NCBI GenBank assembly: GCA_963576565.1
Contig: OY755047.1
Coordinates: 372,001-436,000, forward strand
Direction of reading: 5' to 3'
Source of the DNA: Aspidapion aeneum
Lineage: Eukaryota > Arthropoda > Insecta > Coleoptera > Brentidae
Length of the DNA stretch: 64,000 nucleotides
This document shows, one piece after another, positions 53,144 to 64,000 of the stretch; positions within the stretch are counted from its first letter, which is position 1, and each line of letters starts with the position of its first letter. The position numbers were made by a program, and so were the translations under genes. The notes under the pieces are model-generated. The model was not told the origin of the DNA, did no database searches, and saw only the letters and a list, made by a program, of their open reading frames with translations.

Positions 53144-54208
53144 ACTCGTTTGAAAATCTCTTTGTACACTCCCTCGACTGTAGACCTCGCCTTCGGCTCG
53201 GTCTACCAAACTGTCTCGATCGTGTGCAAAGAGTCATTTTCAAACCTTGTTGTTTAAATAACTATTGTTAATAAAAACAAGTCTCTAGCAAGATATAATA
53301 ATAAAATATTATTGATATATTTTAAAAGATTATCTCAACAAATTTTTTTTTTTTTAATTATTATTTTTATACGTTTTTGGAGGTTATTTTTTGACACCCT
53401 GTATCCCCTCAACTTTTTATTTATTTATCAAAAAAAGGAATACCACATTTTTGAATTAGCTGAGTATTCAGTTGGCTGGGACAGATTTTCTTTTTTTTGT
53501 AAAACCCTTTTGCGTCCCACTCCTCTAACTTTAAACATCCTATATCTTAAAAACAGATGTGTGTTGACCCCCTGTTAAATAAACTTTCTTCTCGGAAATA
53601 ACCTCCTCTCACCTGCTGCACTATGGCCCCTAAGTTATGGGACACCCTGTATATATAAGATCCGAAGACCGGTCTATTCTAGTGACCGTTGTTTTCTCCT
53701 AATATTTTTAATTTTTCTTCAACATTGTCTGACCATTTTTTTTCTCAGTTTTCCCCATTTCTAATTGTGTAGGTATTAAAAGGCGAATTTACTACCTTCG
53801 TTGTAACATAAATTGTCGATATAAGGTGTGTCACAAATCTAGCAAAGTGTTATTATTATCGTCAGGTTCACTTTGCGATATATCAATTTACTTTGAAGTC
53901 ATGGTATACGATATTACTTTTCCAAGGAATGATATATATTTTAAGTGCTTCCAAGAATATTAATTAATATAAGGTAAGTTTAGATTCAAAAGTCATTCAT
54001 AAACCGCTGAAGCTTCCTGTATCATGTACACTGTATCCATTTGAAAATGCCACTAGCGTGCGCTTTTACCAAAAATCGATACTTTAAGGAATCTTTGGCA
54101 ACCCTGCACCAACTCTTCAAAACCGGTTGAATCTTGGCAATGGCAGTGCGTCAAGTAGTTTGTGTCCTGCTTATTTTGAAAGTTTATACAGTGTATCAAT
54201 TTTAAAAG
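53144..54208. other. no gene recognised
   Basis: CTCGACTGTAGACCTCGCC hairpin near 53170-53210, two ACACCCTGTAT motifs, T-rich tracts. 53690-54208 is unique and is probably partly the 5' non-coding part of the mariner copy, but no mariner TIR was identified. Confidence 0.4.
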
Positions 54209-54796
54209 ATGGAAAAAAACGAGATAAGAACCGTGATAAAATATTTTCATATCCAAGATTTATCGCCGACGGAAATAAAATCTAAACTAGATGCTACACT
54301 AGGGGAATCTGCTCCTTCCTATACCACAGTAAAACCTGGGTATCGGACTTTAAACGTGGTAGTACTAGCATTGATGATGCTCCGCGTTCTGGCAGGCCAA
54401 AAACGGCAACTTCTGAAGAAATGGTGCAAACCATTCACAAACTAATTCTAAAAGATCGCAGATTAAGACTGGAAGAGGTAGCTGAGGCTGTGAGCATATC
54501 AAAAGAGCGAGTTCACTATATTTTATGTGAAGTTTTAGGTATGAGAAAGCTATCCGCCCGATGGGTGCCGCGTTTGCATGCCAGATCAAAAGCTCGTGCG
54601 TCTAACTCTTTCAGAGGAGAATTTGGCACTGTTTAGACGTGATTCAGGATACTTTTTGCGTATATTTATTACGGTTGATGAAACATGGGAAACTAAGCAA
54701 CAGTCCAAACAATGGACGGCTCCGGACGAACCAGTTCCAAAGAAGGCAAAGGCAGTACCGTCTGTTGAAAAGGTCATGGCTACTTTCAATTTATGA
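54209..54796 (+). pseudogene. mariner transposase, N-terminal two-thirds, frameshifted
   Basis: Starts ATGGAAAAAAACGAG (MEKNEIRTVIKYFHIQDLSPT). A frame change near 54332 moves into TWVSDFKRGSTSIDDAPRS and RPKTATSEEMVQTIHKL, then KDRRLRLEEVAEAVSISKE, HYILCEVLGMRKLSARWVP, and after another change SEENLALF and FITVDETW, with the first catalytic Asp of the DDD triad. PKKAKAVPSVEKVMAT follows, and then the match ends. The paired HTH DNA-binding half is present; the second and third catalytic Asp are gone. This is a clear mariner-family (Tc1/mariner) fossil. Later frames are broken and the 3' end is lost. Confidence 0.9.
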
Positions 54797-55565
54797 TAAA
54801 AATTGCCACATTTATCCCTTTGGTGTACAACATATACTCTTTGTTGTTTTTCTTTGTTTGCAGATATCCAGCATAACAGCATAAGTCAATATATCATTTT
54901 TATATTTTTCCTCAGCGGCTAAAAGGGTTTACAATTTTCCTTGTATTCAGCAAATTTTCCTGCTGCATTTATAACCGCTATCAGATTCACTTAATGATTT
55001 ATACGTTTTAAACAGTGTTTCGATTTTCCATTGCACTTTTTTACAACTGATTTAGGTACATACTATAACTAAACTCCATATCATAATTTTTGAGATAACT
55101 TTTTGATAGTTATCAGCTGTTTACCATAACAAATAGCATAGGCCAACGAAAAAAAGGTGTAAAAATTGTCTTTTTTGGTAAAGCAATCAGTTATCTGAAG
55201 ATATCAGTCGAAACGTTGTAAAAATCAAAATGAAGTAAAGATAGTAAGTAGTCTTCATCAACAGTTCTAATCAATCATAAACAAAATACTGTTTTAGCCA
55301 TTTGTAAAACAAACTTTTTTAGGTACTCTTAAAAAAACAGTATAGATAGATAGATAGATAGATAGATAGTACATGACACTAATTGTATATTCTAATATTT
55401 TCGTAACGCAAAAGAAATTGAAGGGATTTAAATCGTAGAGGGGATGTAAACGAGCAGTTTGCGGCCGCAAAATGGGGTTAGTTACATAAACGTGGAGGTA
55501 AACATTTCTATTATTGGAAGTTATGTAGAGAAATATCGGCTAGGGAATATTGGCTATATAGTAAG
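54797..55565. other. no gene; (GATA)n tract
   Basis: AT-rich. A (ATAG)n microsatellite of about seven units lies at 55340-55369. GAAGATATCAGTCGAAACGT near 55197 recalls hammerhead words but cannot fold as one. Confidence 0.5.
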
Positions 55566-57216
55566 CATGGGCGTATACAGAAGGAGGGTATGTGGGGGAC
55601 GAAGCCCCCCCTAAGAACCTGGAAATAAATTTTAATATATAAATATTTTTATGTTTTCTTCTTCTTCTTCATCAAATGGCATTACAACCTTTGAGAGGCT
55701 TTAGCCTGATTCACCAGAGCCCTTTATTCTGTTCTCTCTAGTACGATTCTTTGTCACCTTCTTATTCCCATATTCCATTGCCAAGCTTACTGCAAAAAAG
55801 TGAATAATAGTAGAATTAACCCCCTCGAAAAAATAATATTTTACAAATCATTTTTTCGTTCACAATTAACCCCCCCCCCCCTAGCTTTTGACCTACTAAA
55901 AGTAATCTGCGCTTACTATAACCATAAACTAATACCCCACGCTTTTACCTTAGTCTGTTAAAAGTCACGTTAGTGTACTTAAAATTTTTTAGTTTTTTAT
56001 ACAGCTGATGATTTCAGTTGAACCGTTTAACTTAAAAGTGTTTTACGTATTTTTGAATTTAATATTTGGCTAAATAAAAAGTTTAAAAAATTCAGACAAA
56101 TAAATGTAAAAATAACTAAATGCAAAATTTTTAAGTAGTTATACTACTACAATGAAAAAAAAAACAAATAATATATAAAACTAAAAAAAAGTTATGAAAT
56201 ATTCTTGAAGATCAGTTTCTAGTTAGTTAGGAATCTATTTATTTATTTAATTTAATTTTGGATAATTTTGAAGTAACCAAGTGCTTATTTGTTTTTTAAA
56301 AGATTTTTTTGACCTTTTGTTCAGTTCAGATGGTAGCAGGTTAAAGAGTTCTTTTCCAATGTATGTTTTTCTGTACATTTCTCGAGTTTTTTTGAACATT
56401 TTCCGTGTTTTTCTGACCATTTCCCCAGTTTTCCAGGATTTCCGAAAATTTTCCCAGTTTTTCCGAGCATTTCGCGAGGTTTTTCAAACATTTCTAAAGT
56501 TTTTTGAAAATTGTCCGAGGTTTTCTAAACATTTTCCGAAAATTTCCCGAGTTTTTTCTAACATTTCTCGAGTTTTTTGAAAATTTTCCAAGTTTTTCCA
56601 AACATTTTCCGAGTTTTTCCTGACATTTCCGAAAATTTCTTGAGTTTTCCCAAAAAAATTCTGAGTTGTCCGAAAAATTTTAAAGTGTAAGGACTGTACA
56701 TTTGCCTCTGGCCTTAACTCTTGGAAGTCAGAAAATATATCTACTTTTTCTTACCTACATATCTATGCCTACACTGGGCAAGACGCGTCCACCCCTACAG
56801 AAGGTTGCATGTATCTGAAAGGAGTGACTGAAAGATTTTTCCAAATGATTTTGAATTAAATAAAATATCGGCAACACTGCACTATGGAGTAATCACAGGG
56901 GCAAAAACGCTTCCTCTCTCTTTTTTCCTATGTATATTATTGCATAAGAAAAAAAAGACGAGCGAGCATTGGAGTTCATGTGGTTACCTGCTATTACCAA
57001 ACGAATAGCGACATCAGCGCCCTCACCGGTCGTCACCGGCTGATTTCAAAGGTCCTCAGTGCGTGAATTAAAGAGTATGCTATTGGCCTAATGAAAGCTG
57101 AGCGTCTATTATATTATTAGTTTATGCTATAACCAAGTATCTACTTTTTAAAGTATATTAAATAAAATAAAAAATGTGCAAGTCCCCCCCAAGACGTTTT
57201 TTTGTATACGCTACTG
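55566..57216. mobile_element. 1.65-kb element bounded by CATGGGCGTATAC and GTATACGCTACTG
   Basis: The left end CATGGGCGTATACAG and right end TTTTGTATACGCTACTG are imperfect inverted repeats with G and C runs just inside, as in the MITEs. The flanks TAGTAAG (55559-55565) and TAGCAAG (57217-57223) are a one-mismatch duplication. The interior includes a C-run segment at 55865-55885 and a minisatellite (56370-56690). The size is unusual for this MITE group; no transposase was recognised. Confidence 0.5.
56370..56690. repeat. TTTTCCGAGTTTTTC minisatellite
   Basis: About 14 degenerate units of 20-24 bp, each CGAGTTTTTCCAAACATTTC with variants such as CGAGGTTTTTCAAACATTTC and CCCAGTTTTCCAGGATTTCC. 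The Phe/Ser/Arg-rich ORF over it is a repeat artefact. Confidence 0.75.
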
Positions 57217-57223
57217 TAGCAAG

Positions 57224-57567
57224 CCTAGCTACCGGCGATCGCCCAGCCAGCTATAACACAGCTAAAACTCGATATGGCTTTATGAAATATTTACATAAAA
57301 TATTATTACTTATTCAGCTATACCCTGTTAATTTAGTTCGACAAAGTACTTCGTAACAAGGGAATTTGCAACCCTCACTAATTAAAACTTTTTTTTTAAA
57401 GTATTTTTTCATGCAAAGTTTAAAATAAGTTGTTCATACAACTAGTGGCTGAATCAGTGTTTTAATATAAATCCTTAATTTACTCAAGACTAATTATTTG
57501 TTTTACAATATTACATTATTAGTTTCCGGTAACAAAAAAAAACAAAAAGTATTAAAAAAAAATAAAT
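57224..57567. other. no gene recognised
   Basis: AT-rich spacer. Confidence 0.4.
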
Positions 57568-57886
57568 CATAACAAAAACATTTCATGTAAAAAAAGCCAA
57601 GTACGTAAAAGTGGTATTCCGTAAAAAGAATTGAGATAAAAGTAAAGACAAGTTCTCCAATACAAATTTCAAAATGAATGGATCTTACTAGTTTGGAAAT
57701 GTTTTTTTAATCTTTGTTACTCCAGCCAAACTTCTTTATATTCAATTTAGCACTACTAAGAGTCGTTTGCCGCCGTAATTCATTTTAAAATTTGTATTGG
57801 AGAACTTGGCTTTACCTTTATCTCAATACTTTTTACGAAATACATCGCGTACTTGGCTTTTTTTTACATGCAATGTTTTTGTTATG
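57568..57886. mobile_element. 319-bp foldback MITE
   Basis: Arms of about 110 bp (CATAACAAAAACATTTCATG, AGCCAAGTACG, GAGATAAAAGTAAAG; inverse at 57776-57886) around a 95-base loop. No TSD could be read. No coding sequence. Confidence 0.8.
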
Positions 57887-58009
57887 ATTTCACTCCTTTT
57901 TTTAAAAGATTTGGATAATATATTTTAAATGTTAAAGTAGTAAAATATGCGGAATATTGTACAAAACTTTTGCAATGCCTTATTAAAAATTTTGAGGTTT
58001 TTTTATATT

Positions 58010-58545
58010 TTCCTATCAGCCTTCTAAAGCACAGCTTTCTAGTGTTCCTGGAAGTAGGCAATGTTAATTTTACATAACTTTACATTTATAGAGGAGGAAA
58101 GTAAATTAAAATGTTGGTGTTTTTAAATATTTTTCACTGGTTTTATCACAGTTCCTATCAGTCTTGCAAAGCTCAGCTCTCTAGCGTTTCTGGAAGTGAA
58201 GAAAGTTACTCTTAAATTAAAATTTTTTGTTTTTGTCCAAGGGTTTAGTCACAATTTCTATTAGTGTGACAAATTTCAGCTTTGTAGCATGTCTGGAAGT
58301 ACAGTAGAATTTTGATAATCTATACATGAGTGAGTAGATGAGTGAGTAAGTGAGTGCCAATTTCGAGGATTTTTGAAATTTCGTAACTACTTTATATGAC
58401 TATGACTGCAAAGCTTGAGTTTCGTAGCTCATTCCGAAATAGAGTTTTAGATAGGACAAATATAGACTGAAATGTTTCAAGAAAAGATGGTACAGCAGTT
58501 TCCGCGCGAACTTGGCGGGGTACTGCCGTGCCCCCACATTTTTAC
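58010..58545 (-). repeat. family R repeat, copy 3, reverse
   Basis: Inverse of family R: two monomers with CTCAGCTCTCTAGCGTTTCT and ACAAATTTCAGCTTTGTAGC, then GAGTGAGTAAGTGAG, CATTCCGAAATAGAGTTTTA and the terminal GGGTACTGCCGTGCCC. Confidence 0.75.
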
Positions 58546-59456
58546 ACAGAAGATCCATATAATAATCCATCCATATAATATTTTGTAATTTTAAGTTGTG
58601 GGCTATGTAGCTGTGTATAAAATAAATCCGGAGGGCTAGCACAGTCCGTTTGGCAAAAGATAAATAAGACAATTTCCGTCAGTTACCGCACGATTTAGGG
58701 CCAACTTTAGCACCCTTAAGAAGCAGGACGAAGCGCCATTTAACCCCCTTCTCTGTGTCTTTGACTGCCTACACTATATGATTTATTTCGCTACACAACG
58801 GACATATATAGATACAGGGTGCATCAATAGCTATTTTCCTAATAAGTGCAGAAAATACCGTTAACAGCATGATGCGGAGCAGGTCAATCACTTAAGTGTG
58901 GAAAATAGGTTTTTTTCCAGTTACGAAAATTCAGCCTGTTAGGAGTAGTAGTGGTGGTGGGGAGACCATTTTTTGGTCTAATTTGTCCGTACATCATATA
59001 CCAAACTGATGCATGTAGCCCGTAGGATGCAAGTTTTCTTTCTCTAAGAGGACTTTATACTGCGTAGCAAGTATATACAGTAGACCCATGCAAGCTTTTA
59101 TACGCCTTCCGAAAGCTGGCACTGCTACATGTTAGACTTGCATCTATCTAACATCGCTATCGTCCAAGCAGAACTTGGTTATAGACGATAGACTTCTTTC
59201 CTTTTTAGCGCAACAGTCGTGGTCGTCGTGAGTTGACTGTAAGAGATTTATGCTGGCGCCATCATGGTGCCGACTATATAATAGCACTTATGGCTCCTGG
59301 TTAGTTAGTCTTGGTCCGTCGGCTGGCTGTGTGTCGGCTCCTGGTCTACACCTGCGTATATCCTCGATGTTCAAAGTCAACTAATATTTTGCGCTGAAAA
59401 GAAAATGAGCGACAGGGCAGACTTTTTTTTTGCATTGTTGTTCGAGACGCGACCCT
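58546..59456. other. no gene recognised
   Basis: Mixed composition. 59140-59350 has a higher GC content (CGTGGTCGTCGTGAGTTGAC, GGCTGGCTGTGTGTCGGCTC) and a TATATAATA, but no ORF or RNA fold that I can assign. Confidence 0.35.
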
Positions 59457-59921
59457 GGTATAGTTTTTGCAAAGTCAGTTGCACAAAGGTTAAAGCCGAC
59501 CATCGGCATATCCTTTAAAGAAAGTGACATGGGCGGCGGTAGATATGCTCATGAAAATTATTTCATTTAATTATGGCGTAAACTAAAGAAATAAAAATAG
59601 ATAATAAAACTTTCTATTCCTATACGTACAGAAACGACACTGATTTATTTTCTAACTCTGCATACTGCCGACTAAAGGGGTCCCGCAAAGAACGCCTGAA
59701 AGGTGCCGTCTATCCACCTGTGCTGGGTCGGTCAGAAAACAAATACTTTGTGCTCGGCTTGCAAAGAGCGCGCCTTTTCTCTGTCGGTAGGGTTGAAATT
59801 ATACCAGGAAGATTTTATATGAATTTGGATAACTTTTGAAGGGCAAATTGAAGCAAAATTTCATGAAATCGTTAGAACCCCGTATTAGGAGCATTTCAGG
59901 TGACTTTGCAAAAACTATACC
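59457..59921. mobile_element. 465-bp MITE with 21-bp perfect TIRs
   Basis: GGTATAGTTTTTGCAAAGTC plus A at the left is perfectly inverted at 59901-59921. The interior has no ORF of note. Flanking TSD not evident. Confidence 0.75.
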
Positions 59922-60918
59922 TTCTGCATGTGAATCCGACGACCATACCACGGCACTACCCTGCCGTATAAATTGAGCCTGTTACTCATCACAAAAAATA
60001 GATTGGTGAACTAGAAACTATTACTAATTTTTTTGGACGATAAAGCAATTTGTCTTAAAAAAAGTAATGAGGAAAGAAAGGTCAGGGCTTCTTGGATCCC
60101 CCTGGATCTGCCACTGTGTCTGTAATGTTTAAACATATTTTAAAACCAGTTTCTAGCTTTTTAAAGATTTTTCATATTCAATAAGGTGTAGGGTGCTAAA
60201 TTAAGTAGCATTTTTTTTTGTAATGATGTCGAACGAATTATCTGGAAGCACTAGCTTTTTGTATTTCTTGTGCCATAGGTATGCACATCTGTACATTTTT
60301 ATTATTTTTCTTATTTTTTTTTTATCATTAATCATTATCATTTTTGGTTTGTTTACATTTTGATGGACATAATTTGAAAGTTTAAATAAATATATATCAG
60401 AAACGGTTAAAATTTGTTTTCTTTAAATATGTTTCTGCACTTTCTACTTTTACCTTGTTGTTTTGCTTTGCTTGGTTTTTTTTATAATTGCAAGTCCTAC
60501 CCATTTCCTACTTTTTTTTTGCTAGAAATTACTTAGTATTTTGACAATGTAAACTTATTTTTATTAGGGTTACTTAATTATAATTTTAGACAAAATATTT
60601 TTTAGTTATAAGATTGTTGCTTTGTCAATAAGATTTTTTTTTCTTTGACAATAAAGCTTTTTCTGACTCTGACTCTGTATGTTACTAATCAAAAAACGAT
60701 AGAACAATAAAATTCTCAACAACAGAAGTCGCATTGTCTTGAACTATTGACCTATTAAACTGGAAATAAACGGACCCTCTGTCTGCCTTCTAATTAACAG
60801 CTCATCTTCTCTCTCTCTAATTAAATTTAATGATCTGTAAGTGTTCTCTTTCTCATTTACTATGCTATGGACAAATTGCCCAGGATTTCAGTGGCGTGCT
60901 TACAATATAGGTGACAAG
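59922..60918. other. no gene; MITE ends
   Basis: GGATCCCCCTGGATCTGCCACTG at about 60095-60117 is a MITE right end without a left partner. CAGTGGCGTGCTTACA at 60892 is a MITE-like left end. 59945-59965 recalls the family R hairpin (CGGCACTACCCTGCCG). The rest is T-rich. Confidence 0.4.
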
Positions 60919-61054
60919 CAGTGCCGGCTGGTGCCGTTATAAATTAGGGGGGGCAGACATTTAAATTGCATGAAAAATAGGATAAAAAAAAATTACCGAA
61001 ACAATTTTATTTTAGTATTTTCCAAACAAGCAGCTACTTGGTGTAGTTTTTAGT

Positions 61055-61357
61055 TTATTTTTTTATAGACAAAGTCATTCGCCTTTCTTTTTTATAGCCC
61101 CGTGGAGAAACCTCAAAAATCCCACAGAATTTTAAACAGTGTATTAACCTACTAAGTATATGTCTAATTTTTGTCACATTTTCATTTTGTTCGGTAATGT
61201 TTTGCCTATAGACACTAATCAATTGGCACCTAATATCAGTGTTGCCTAGCATAGAAAATTCTATGTGGTTATTTAAATAAATACCACTTACTTTGTGTAT
61301 TTTTAACTTTTTACTAAAGTGCTTGATATCACACATTCCTTTTGCACGCAGGATCAC
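61055..61357 (-). pseudogene. DUF4371/ZMYM1-like hAT transposase fragment
   Basis: 100 codons open on the minus strand: MCDIKHFSKKL at the start, a poorly conserved middle, then VYRQNITEQNENVTKIRHIL and SRLIHCLKFCGIFEVSPRGY. The block NxNVxxxRxILxxLIxCxxFxG...RG resembles the region preceding the RGHDE motif in hAT-derived proteins annotated as zinc finger MYM-type 1-like. The frame is lost before the catalytic part. Assignment to hAT rests on this block and on the TIRs. Confidence 0.5.
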
Positions 61358-61631
61358 TTTGTGGATTGTTTATAACAAGACAAATAAAGAAAATAAAACA
61401 TTTCTTTTTTCACAACCGCACAACCAGTTTTCAGCATCGTATAATTTACCCATACCCCGCTGAAAAACGGGTGAAATTAAAACCAGCCTCGCGCGGCGCT
61501 GCCGGCTTGTAATTATTTACGCTAAAAAAGTTCACACAATTAATCGCTTGTTGTTAACCACAGATAATAAAAAGAACTAGACAATCATGTCGTAAGGGAG
61601 GGTTCAACTTTTTTTAAATAAATTAATTAAA

Positions 61632-62165
61632 ACCCTTAATTTTTTTTTTACCCGATTAGCAACGAAAACTTGTTGGAATTTTAATTTACGGGTACTAAAT
61701 TTTAATTTTTTTAATATTTGGCTTTAAACTCCGTTGACTGACGCGATGACGACGTCTTGATAGCGGAACAAACGCAATTAGCGTTGACCTGATCTAGAAA
61801 GGCAATGTGTTTTACTCGCCTGCTGCTGTTTTAGTTTCTCTCGTATTTCGGTAGATGACGCTTCTTGTTAGGTACATGACTTTGTTTTCTCATTAGCAAT
61901 GTAAGGTGAGAGATAAAGCCGTATACTTAATTTATGAAGGATGTCACATCGACCAGCAGTGTTCTGAGGAGTCCCATAAGGACGAAACAGTTAACTGTCA
62001 ACACTTATTAGGTGTCCATTAGACCTTGGACCTCCGTAAGGTTAGGCTTTCGAGCTACCCACGGAAAAGTACTAGAGAAACAAAAAAAAGCCTTAATTTT
62101 TTCTTTTTACCCGATTAGCAACGAAAACTTGTTTGAATTTTAATTTACGGGTAGTAAATTTTACA
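61632..62165. mobile_element. family M element nested in family D
   Basis: The core (CCAGCAGTGTTCTGAGGAGT, CCCATAAGGACGAAACAG, TTCGGTAGATGACGC) is the inverse of 15800-16030. It is bounded by two direct copies of about 70 bp (ACCCGATTAGCAACGAAAAC and AATTTACGGGTA), whereas the 15.7-kb copy has inverted ends. Confidence 0.6.
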
Positions 62166-62241
62166 TTTATTAAAAATACTGTTTGTTGTGTAGTTTTGGG
62201 AGGGCACTGCCCCGTTGTCCTCCCTGTAGCAGCCGCCACTG

Positions 62242-62504
62242 CTTTTAAGTTATAGTGGGATTTTTAAAAATTGGCATCACCGTGTATATAATGCTGTCAA
62301 GAAGCAGTAATGACCATTATATGATATTATATACCCGACACACACATTTTTACCGCCTCGACCGACCACTTCGTAAGCTATATGTCATCGTTATAAAAAG
62401 AGCGACGAACAAGAAAGCCAAAAAAAAATATTATGGAGTGTCCAAAGAAAATACTTGAATGAGGAAGACCCTAAAAATACCATTATTAAAATCAAAACAC
62501 TTCC
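62242..62504. other. spacer between two head-to-head family D copies
   Basis: No gene. AT-rich, with ATGATATTATATACC near 62320. Confidence 0.4.
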
Positions 62505-64000
62505 TTTCAGTAGAGGCTCCTACAGGGAGGGCAACGGTGCAGTGCCCCCCCCCAAAACTAGACAACAAACAGTATTTTTAATTGATTTATTTTCCTTTAC
62601 GACATTATTGTCTAGTTCTTTTTATTATCTATGGTTAACAACAAGCGATTAATTTGGTGAACTTTTTACTTTTTTGGCGTAAATAATTACAAGCCGGCAG
62701 CGCCGTGCGGGGCAAGGTTTTAATTTCACCCGTTTTTCAGTGGGGTATGGGAGGATGTTCTCGAGCGGGGGCGGGAGAAATGTTTGTTTTAGTTGAAGTC
62801 GGCCATCATCATCGTGCCGAAACGTACTTTGCCCTTTCTAGTGTTGCCGGTTCTATCCTTAGTGAAGACGTATGAATTTGTTTTGATTTGGGGTTTGTCA
62901 TCAGTAGTAAAAAGCCTGTCGGTCACGTGTTGTTTTCATTATCGTTTGTTTATAAAATGGAAATAAATATCGTTAATTACCTAATTAACTGTGCAAATTT
63001 AAATACGGTCACATAATATGAACTTCGATTACAAATAAAATCTTTAGGACCACATAGACCGGACCTAAAAATTAACCAAAATTTTAGTGTAAGTAATGCC
63101 GAAGGATGTTCCATGAAAACGTATAATAGAAAATTTAATAAAAAGTTATACGATGCTGAAAACAGGTTGTACGGTTGTAAAAAAAATGTTTTTTTTTTGC
63201 TTTATTTGTCTTGTTATGAACAATCCACGAAGTGATCCTGCGTGCAAAGAGAATGTGTGATATCAAGAACTTTACAGCGCCGGCTTATCCTATAGGCACT
63301 CTAGGCACTTGCCTAGGGCCCGGAGCTTCAAGGGGCCCGCAGGGCCCTGGTCCAGAAACTTAATTTGACTTTAAGTTTATTGTGGTGCAAGAACTAAATA
63401 AAAAAAAATATTTTTTTTATTACTGGTTTTTTTCTGAAAAAACAACTCTTTTTAAATCTAGGTATTTAATAATTTTCTAAATTTTTTAATTACTTTTGTA
63501 ATTTTCAAAAAGTGTTTGGATTTCAGTTGCTTTTGGTTCAATTCAATCAAAAAATTTAATTTTCTTTATCTAAATTTTTTTATAACCGAATTTTACAGAA
63601 ACATAAATCAAATCCGGGATTAAAAATAACTTTGTCTCACTGGAGAAAATTTAGATGTCTTTCCTGAGGAAAAAATACATAGGAATATTAAGGTTTGTCT
63701 CGACCGACATTACCTATTTTTTTATGTGAGGCTGTGTAATAATTTTTCCTGTGAACATTAAAAGATTTTTGGTCCTGACATTTTGATAAAAAAATATAAA
63801 AAACACAAGTTGTCTCGCTGTACCTTTTTTGCGCGGCTTTGTAAAGGGGGAAGGGGCCCGTCTTACCACTAGTGCCTAGGGCCTGGTAGGCCCTTAAACC
63901 GGCGCTGGAACTTTAGTGAAAAGTTAAAGAGACACAAAGTATGTGGTATTCATTTAAATAACCACATAGAATTTTCTATGCTAGGCAAGACTGATATTAG
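62505..64000 (+). mobile_element. family D element, 5' part, runs off the window
   Basis: Starts CAGTAGAGGCTCCTACAGGG and keeps the 5' non-coding region in full (GACAACAAACAG, CAAGCCGGCAGCGCCG, GAAGTCGGCCATCATCATCG, GTGAAGACGTATGA). The start region ATGTGTGATATCAAGAACTT follows, then the hAT MITE, then TTTAGTGAAAAGTTAAAGAG and AGAATTTTCTATGCTAGG to the window end. The short ORF is interrupted. Confidence 0.65.
63275..63907. mobile_element. 633-bp hAT MITE nested in family D, 8-bp TSD
   Basis: The ends CAGCGCCGGCTTA and TAAACCGGCGCTG are inverted repeats. GAACTTTA is exactly duplicated (63267-63274 and 63908-63915). The inner CACTCTAGGCACTTGCC and CTAGTGCCTAGGGCC also pair. The target is the same GCACTTTAG-type site used by the unrelated MITE at 14.9 kb. 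Confidence 0.9.

Larger units (their letters stand above)
52402..53682. mobile_element. 1.28-kb composite bounded by a 32-bp inverted repeat
   Basis: CTAGAATTAGACC, GGTCTTCGGATC and TTATATA (52402-52433) occur inverted at 53652-53682 with a single-base difference. Inside are a partial family H copy (52467-52773), a TIR MITE (52774-53143), a GTAGACC...GGTCTAC hairpin at 53177-53203 and, at 53393 and 53640, two direct ACACCCTGTAT motifs like common insect transposon ends. It could be one transposon filled by later insertions. Confidence 0.55.
60919..62241 (-). mobile_element. family D hAT-like transposon, reverse, with nested family M
   Basis: The right end, read on the minus strand, starts CAGTGGCGGCTGCTACAGGG (62241 downward); the other end is CAGTGCCGGCTGGTGCC (from 60919). 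The order is 5' non-coding part, family M insert (61632-62165), AGCGCCGCGCGAGGC region, coding fragment 61357-61055, then the 3' end with a G7 run. It is the only copy in the window with both ends plus coding sequence. Confidence 0.65.

Noticed and set aside
53390..53660. MITE bounded by two ACACCCTGTAT motifs
   Set aside because: The two motifs are in the same orientation, so they are not a TIR pair; possibly ends of two different elements.
55190..55225. CTGAAGATATCAGTCGAAACGTTG as a hammerhead ribozyme
   Set aside because: It has CUGAAGA and GAAAC words but the bases between cannot form stem II and there is no pairing stem I.
56281..56580. 99-aa Phe/Ser/Arg-rich ORF
   Set aside because: Arises from the 20-24 bp minisatellite.
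59140..59350. Possible promoter or small RNA gene in the GC-richer patch
   Set aside because: A TATATAATA alone is weak; no A/B boxes, Sm site, cloverleaf or ORF could be supported.

Overview
The window looks like intergenic DNA from an insect (or closely related arthropod) genome that is almost entirely transposable elements. It is AT-rich, with long A and T runs. It holds mariner, hAT-like and pogo/Tigger-like DNA transposon remnants, several LINE-type reverse transcriptase fossils, one large Ty3/Gypsy retrotransposon, many G/C-run MITEs with CAGTGGCG-type ends, and abundant short tandem repeats. I found no intact host protein gene, tRNA, rRNA or CRISPR array. The species cannot be named from sequence alone.

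Layout. 1-9.9 kb: pogo-like remnant, a 1.05-kb foldback nested in an older repeat (family E), two LINE-A fragments ending in (AT)n, a tandem-monomer repeat (family R) carrying a hAT MITE with a perfect 8-bp target-site duplication (TSD), and a 1.55-kb TIR element filled with minisatellites. 10-17 kb: elements with terminal hairpins (family H), G-rich MITEs, a LINE-B piece, a hAT-like element (family D) with a nested MITE, and a LINE-C piece. 17.5-20.8 kb: a solo LTR of the Gypsy family, inserted in the end of a MITE. 22.7-25.3 kb: a minisatellite split by LINE-B, itself split by a 1.2-kb TIR transposon. 26.8-30.1 kb: LINE-B pieces plus two palindromes in inverted orientation that carry hammerhead-ribozyme-like motifs. 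32.7-45.1 kb: a 12.4-kb Ty3/Gypsy element on the minus strand with gag and pol ORFs, two LTRs, a polypurine tract and a 4-bp TSD. 45-54 kb: H nested in E, LINE-B, MITEs, LINE-C and an inverted-repeat composite. 54-64 kb: a broken mariner, a long MITE, a foldback, family R again, and two family D copies head to head, one with a nested hAT MITE.

The only apparently intact coding system is the Gypsy element. Gag (583 aa) and Pol (protease, reverse transcriptase, RNase H, integrase) lie in overlapping frames joined by a GGGAAAC slippery heptamer, so a Gag-Pol fusion by -1 frameshifting is predicted. Its two LTRs match base for base where I compared them over 2,511 aligned positions with no net indel, which implies recent insertion. 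The upstream LTR has nevertheless lost 662 bp at its inner end, and the tRNA primer-binding site appears to have gone with it. Nested insertions elsewhere give a relative chronology and let several TSDs be read against empty copies in the same window.
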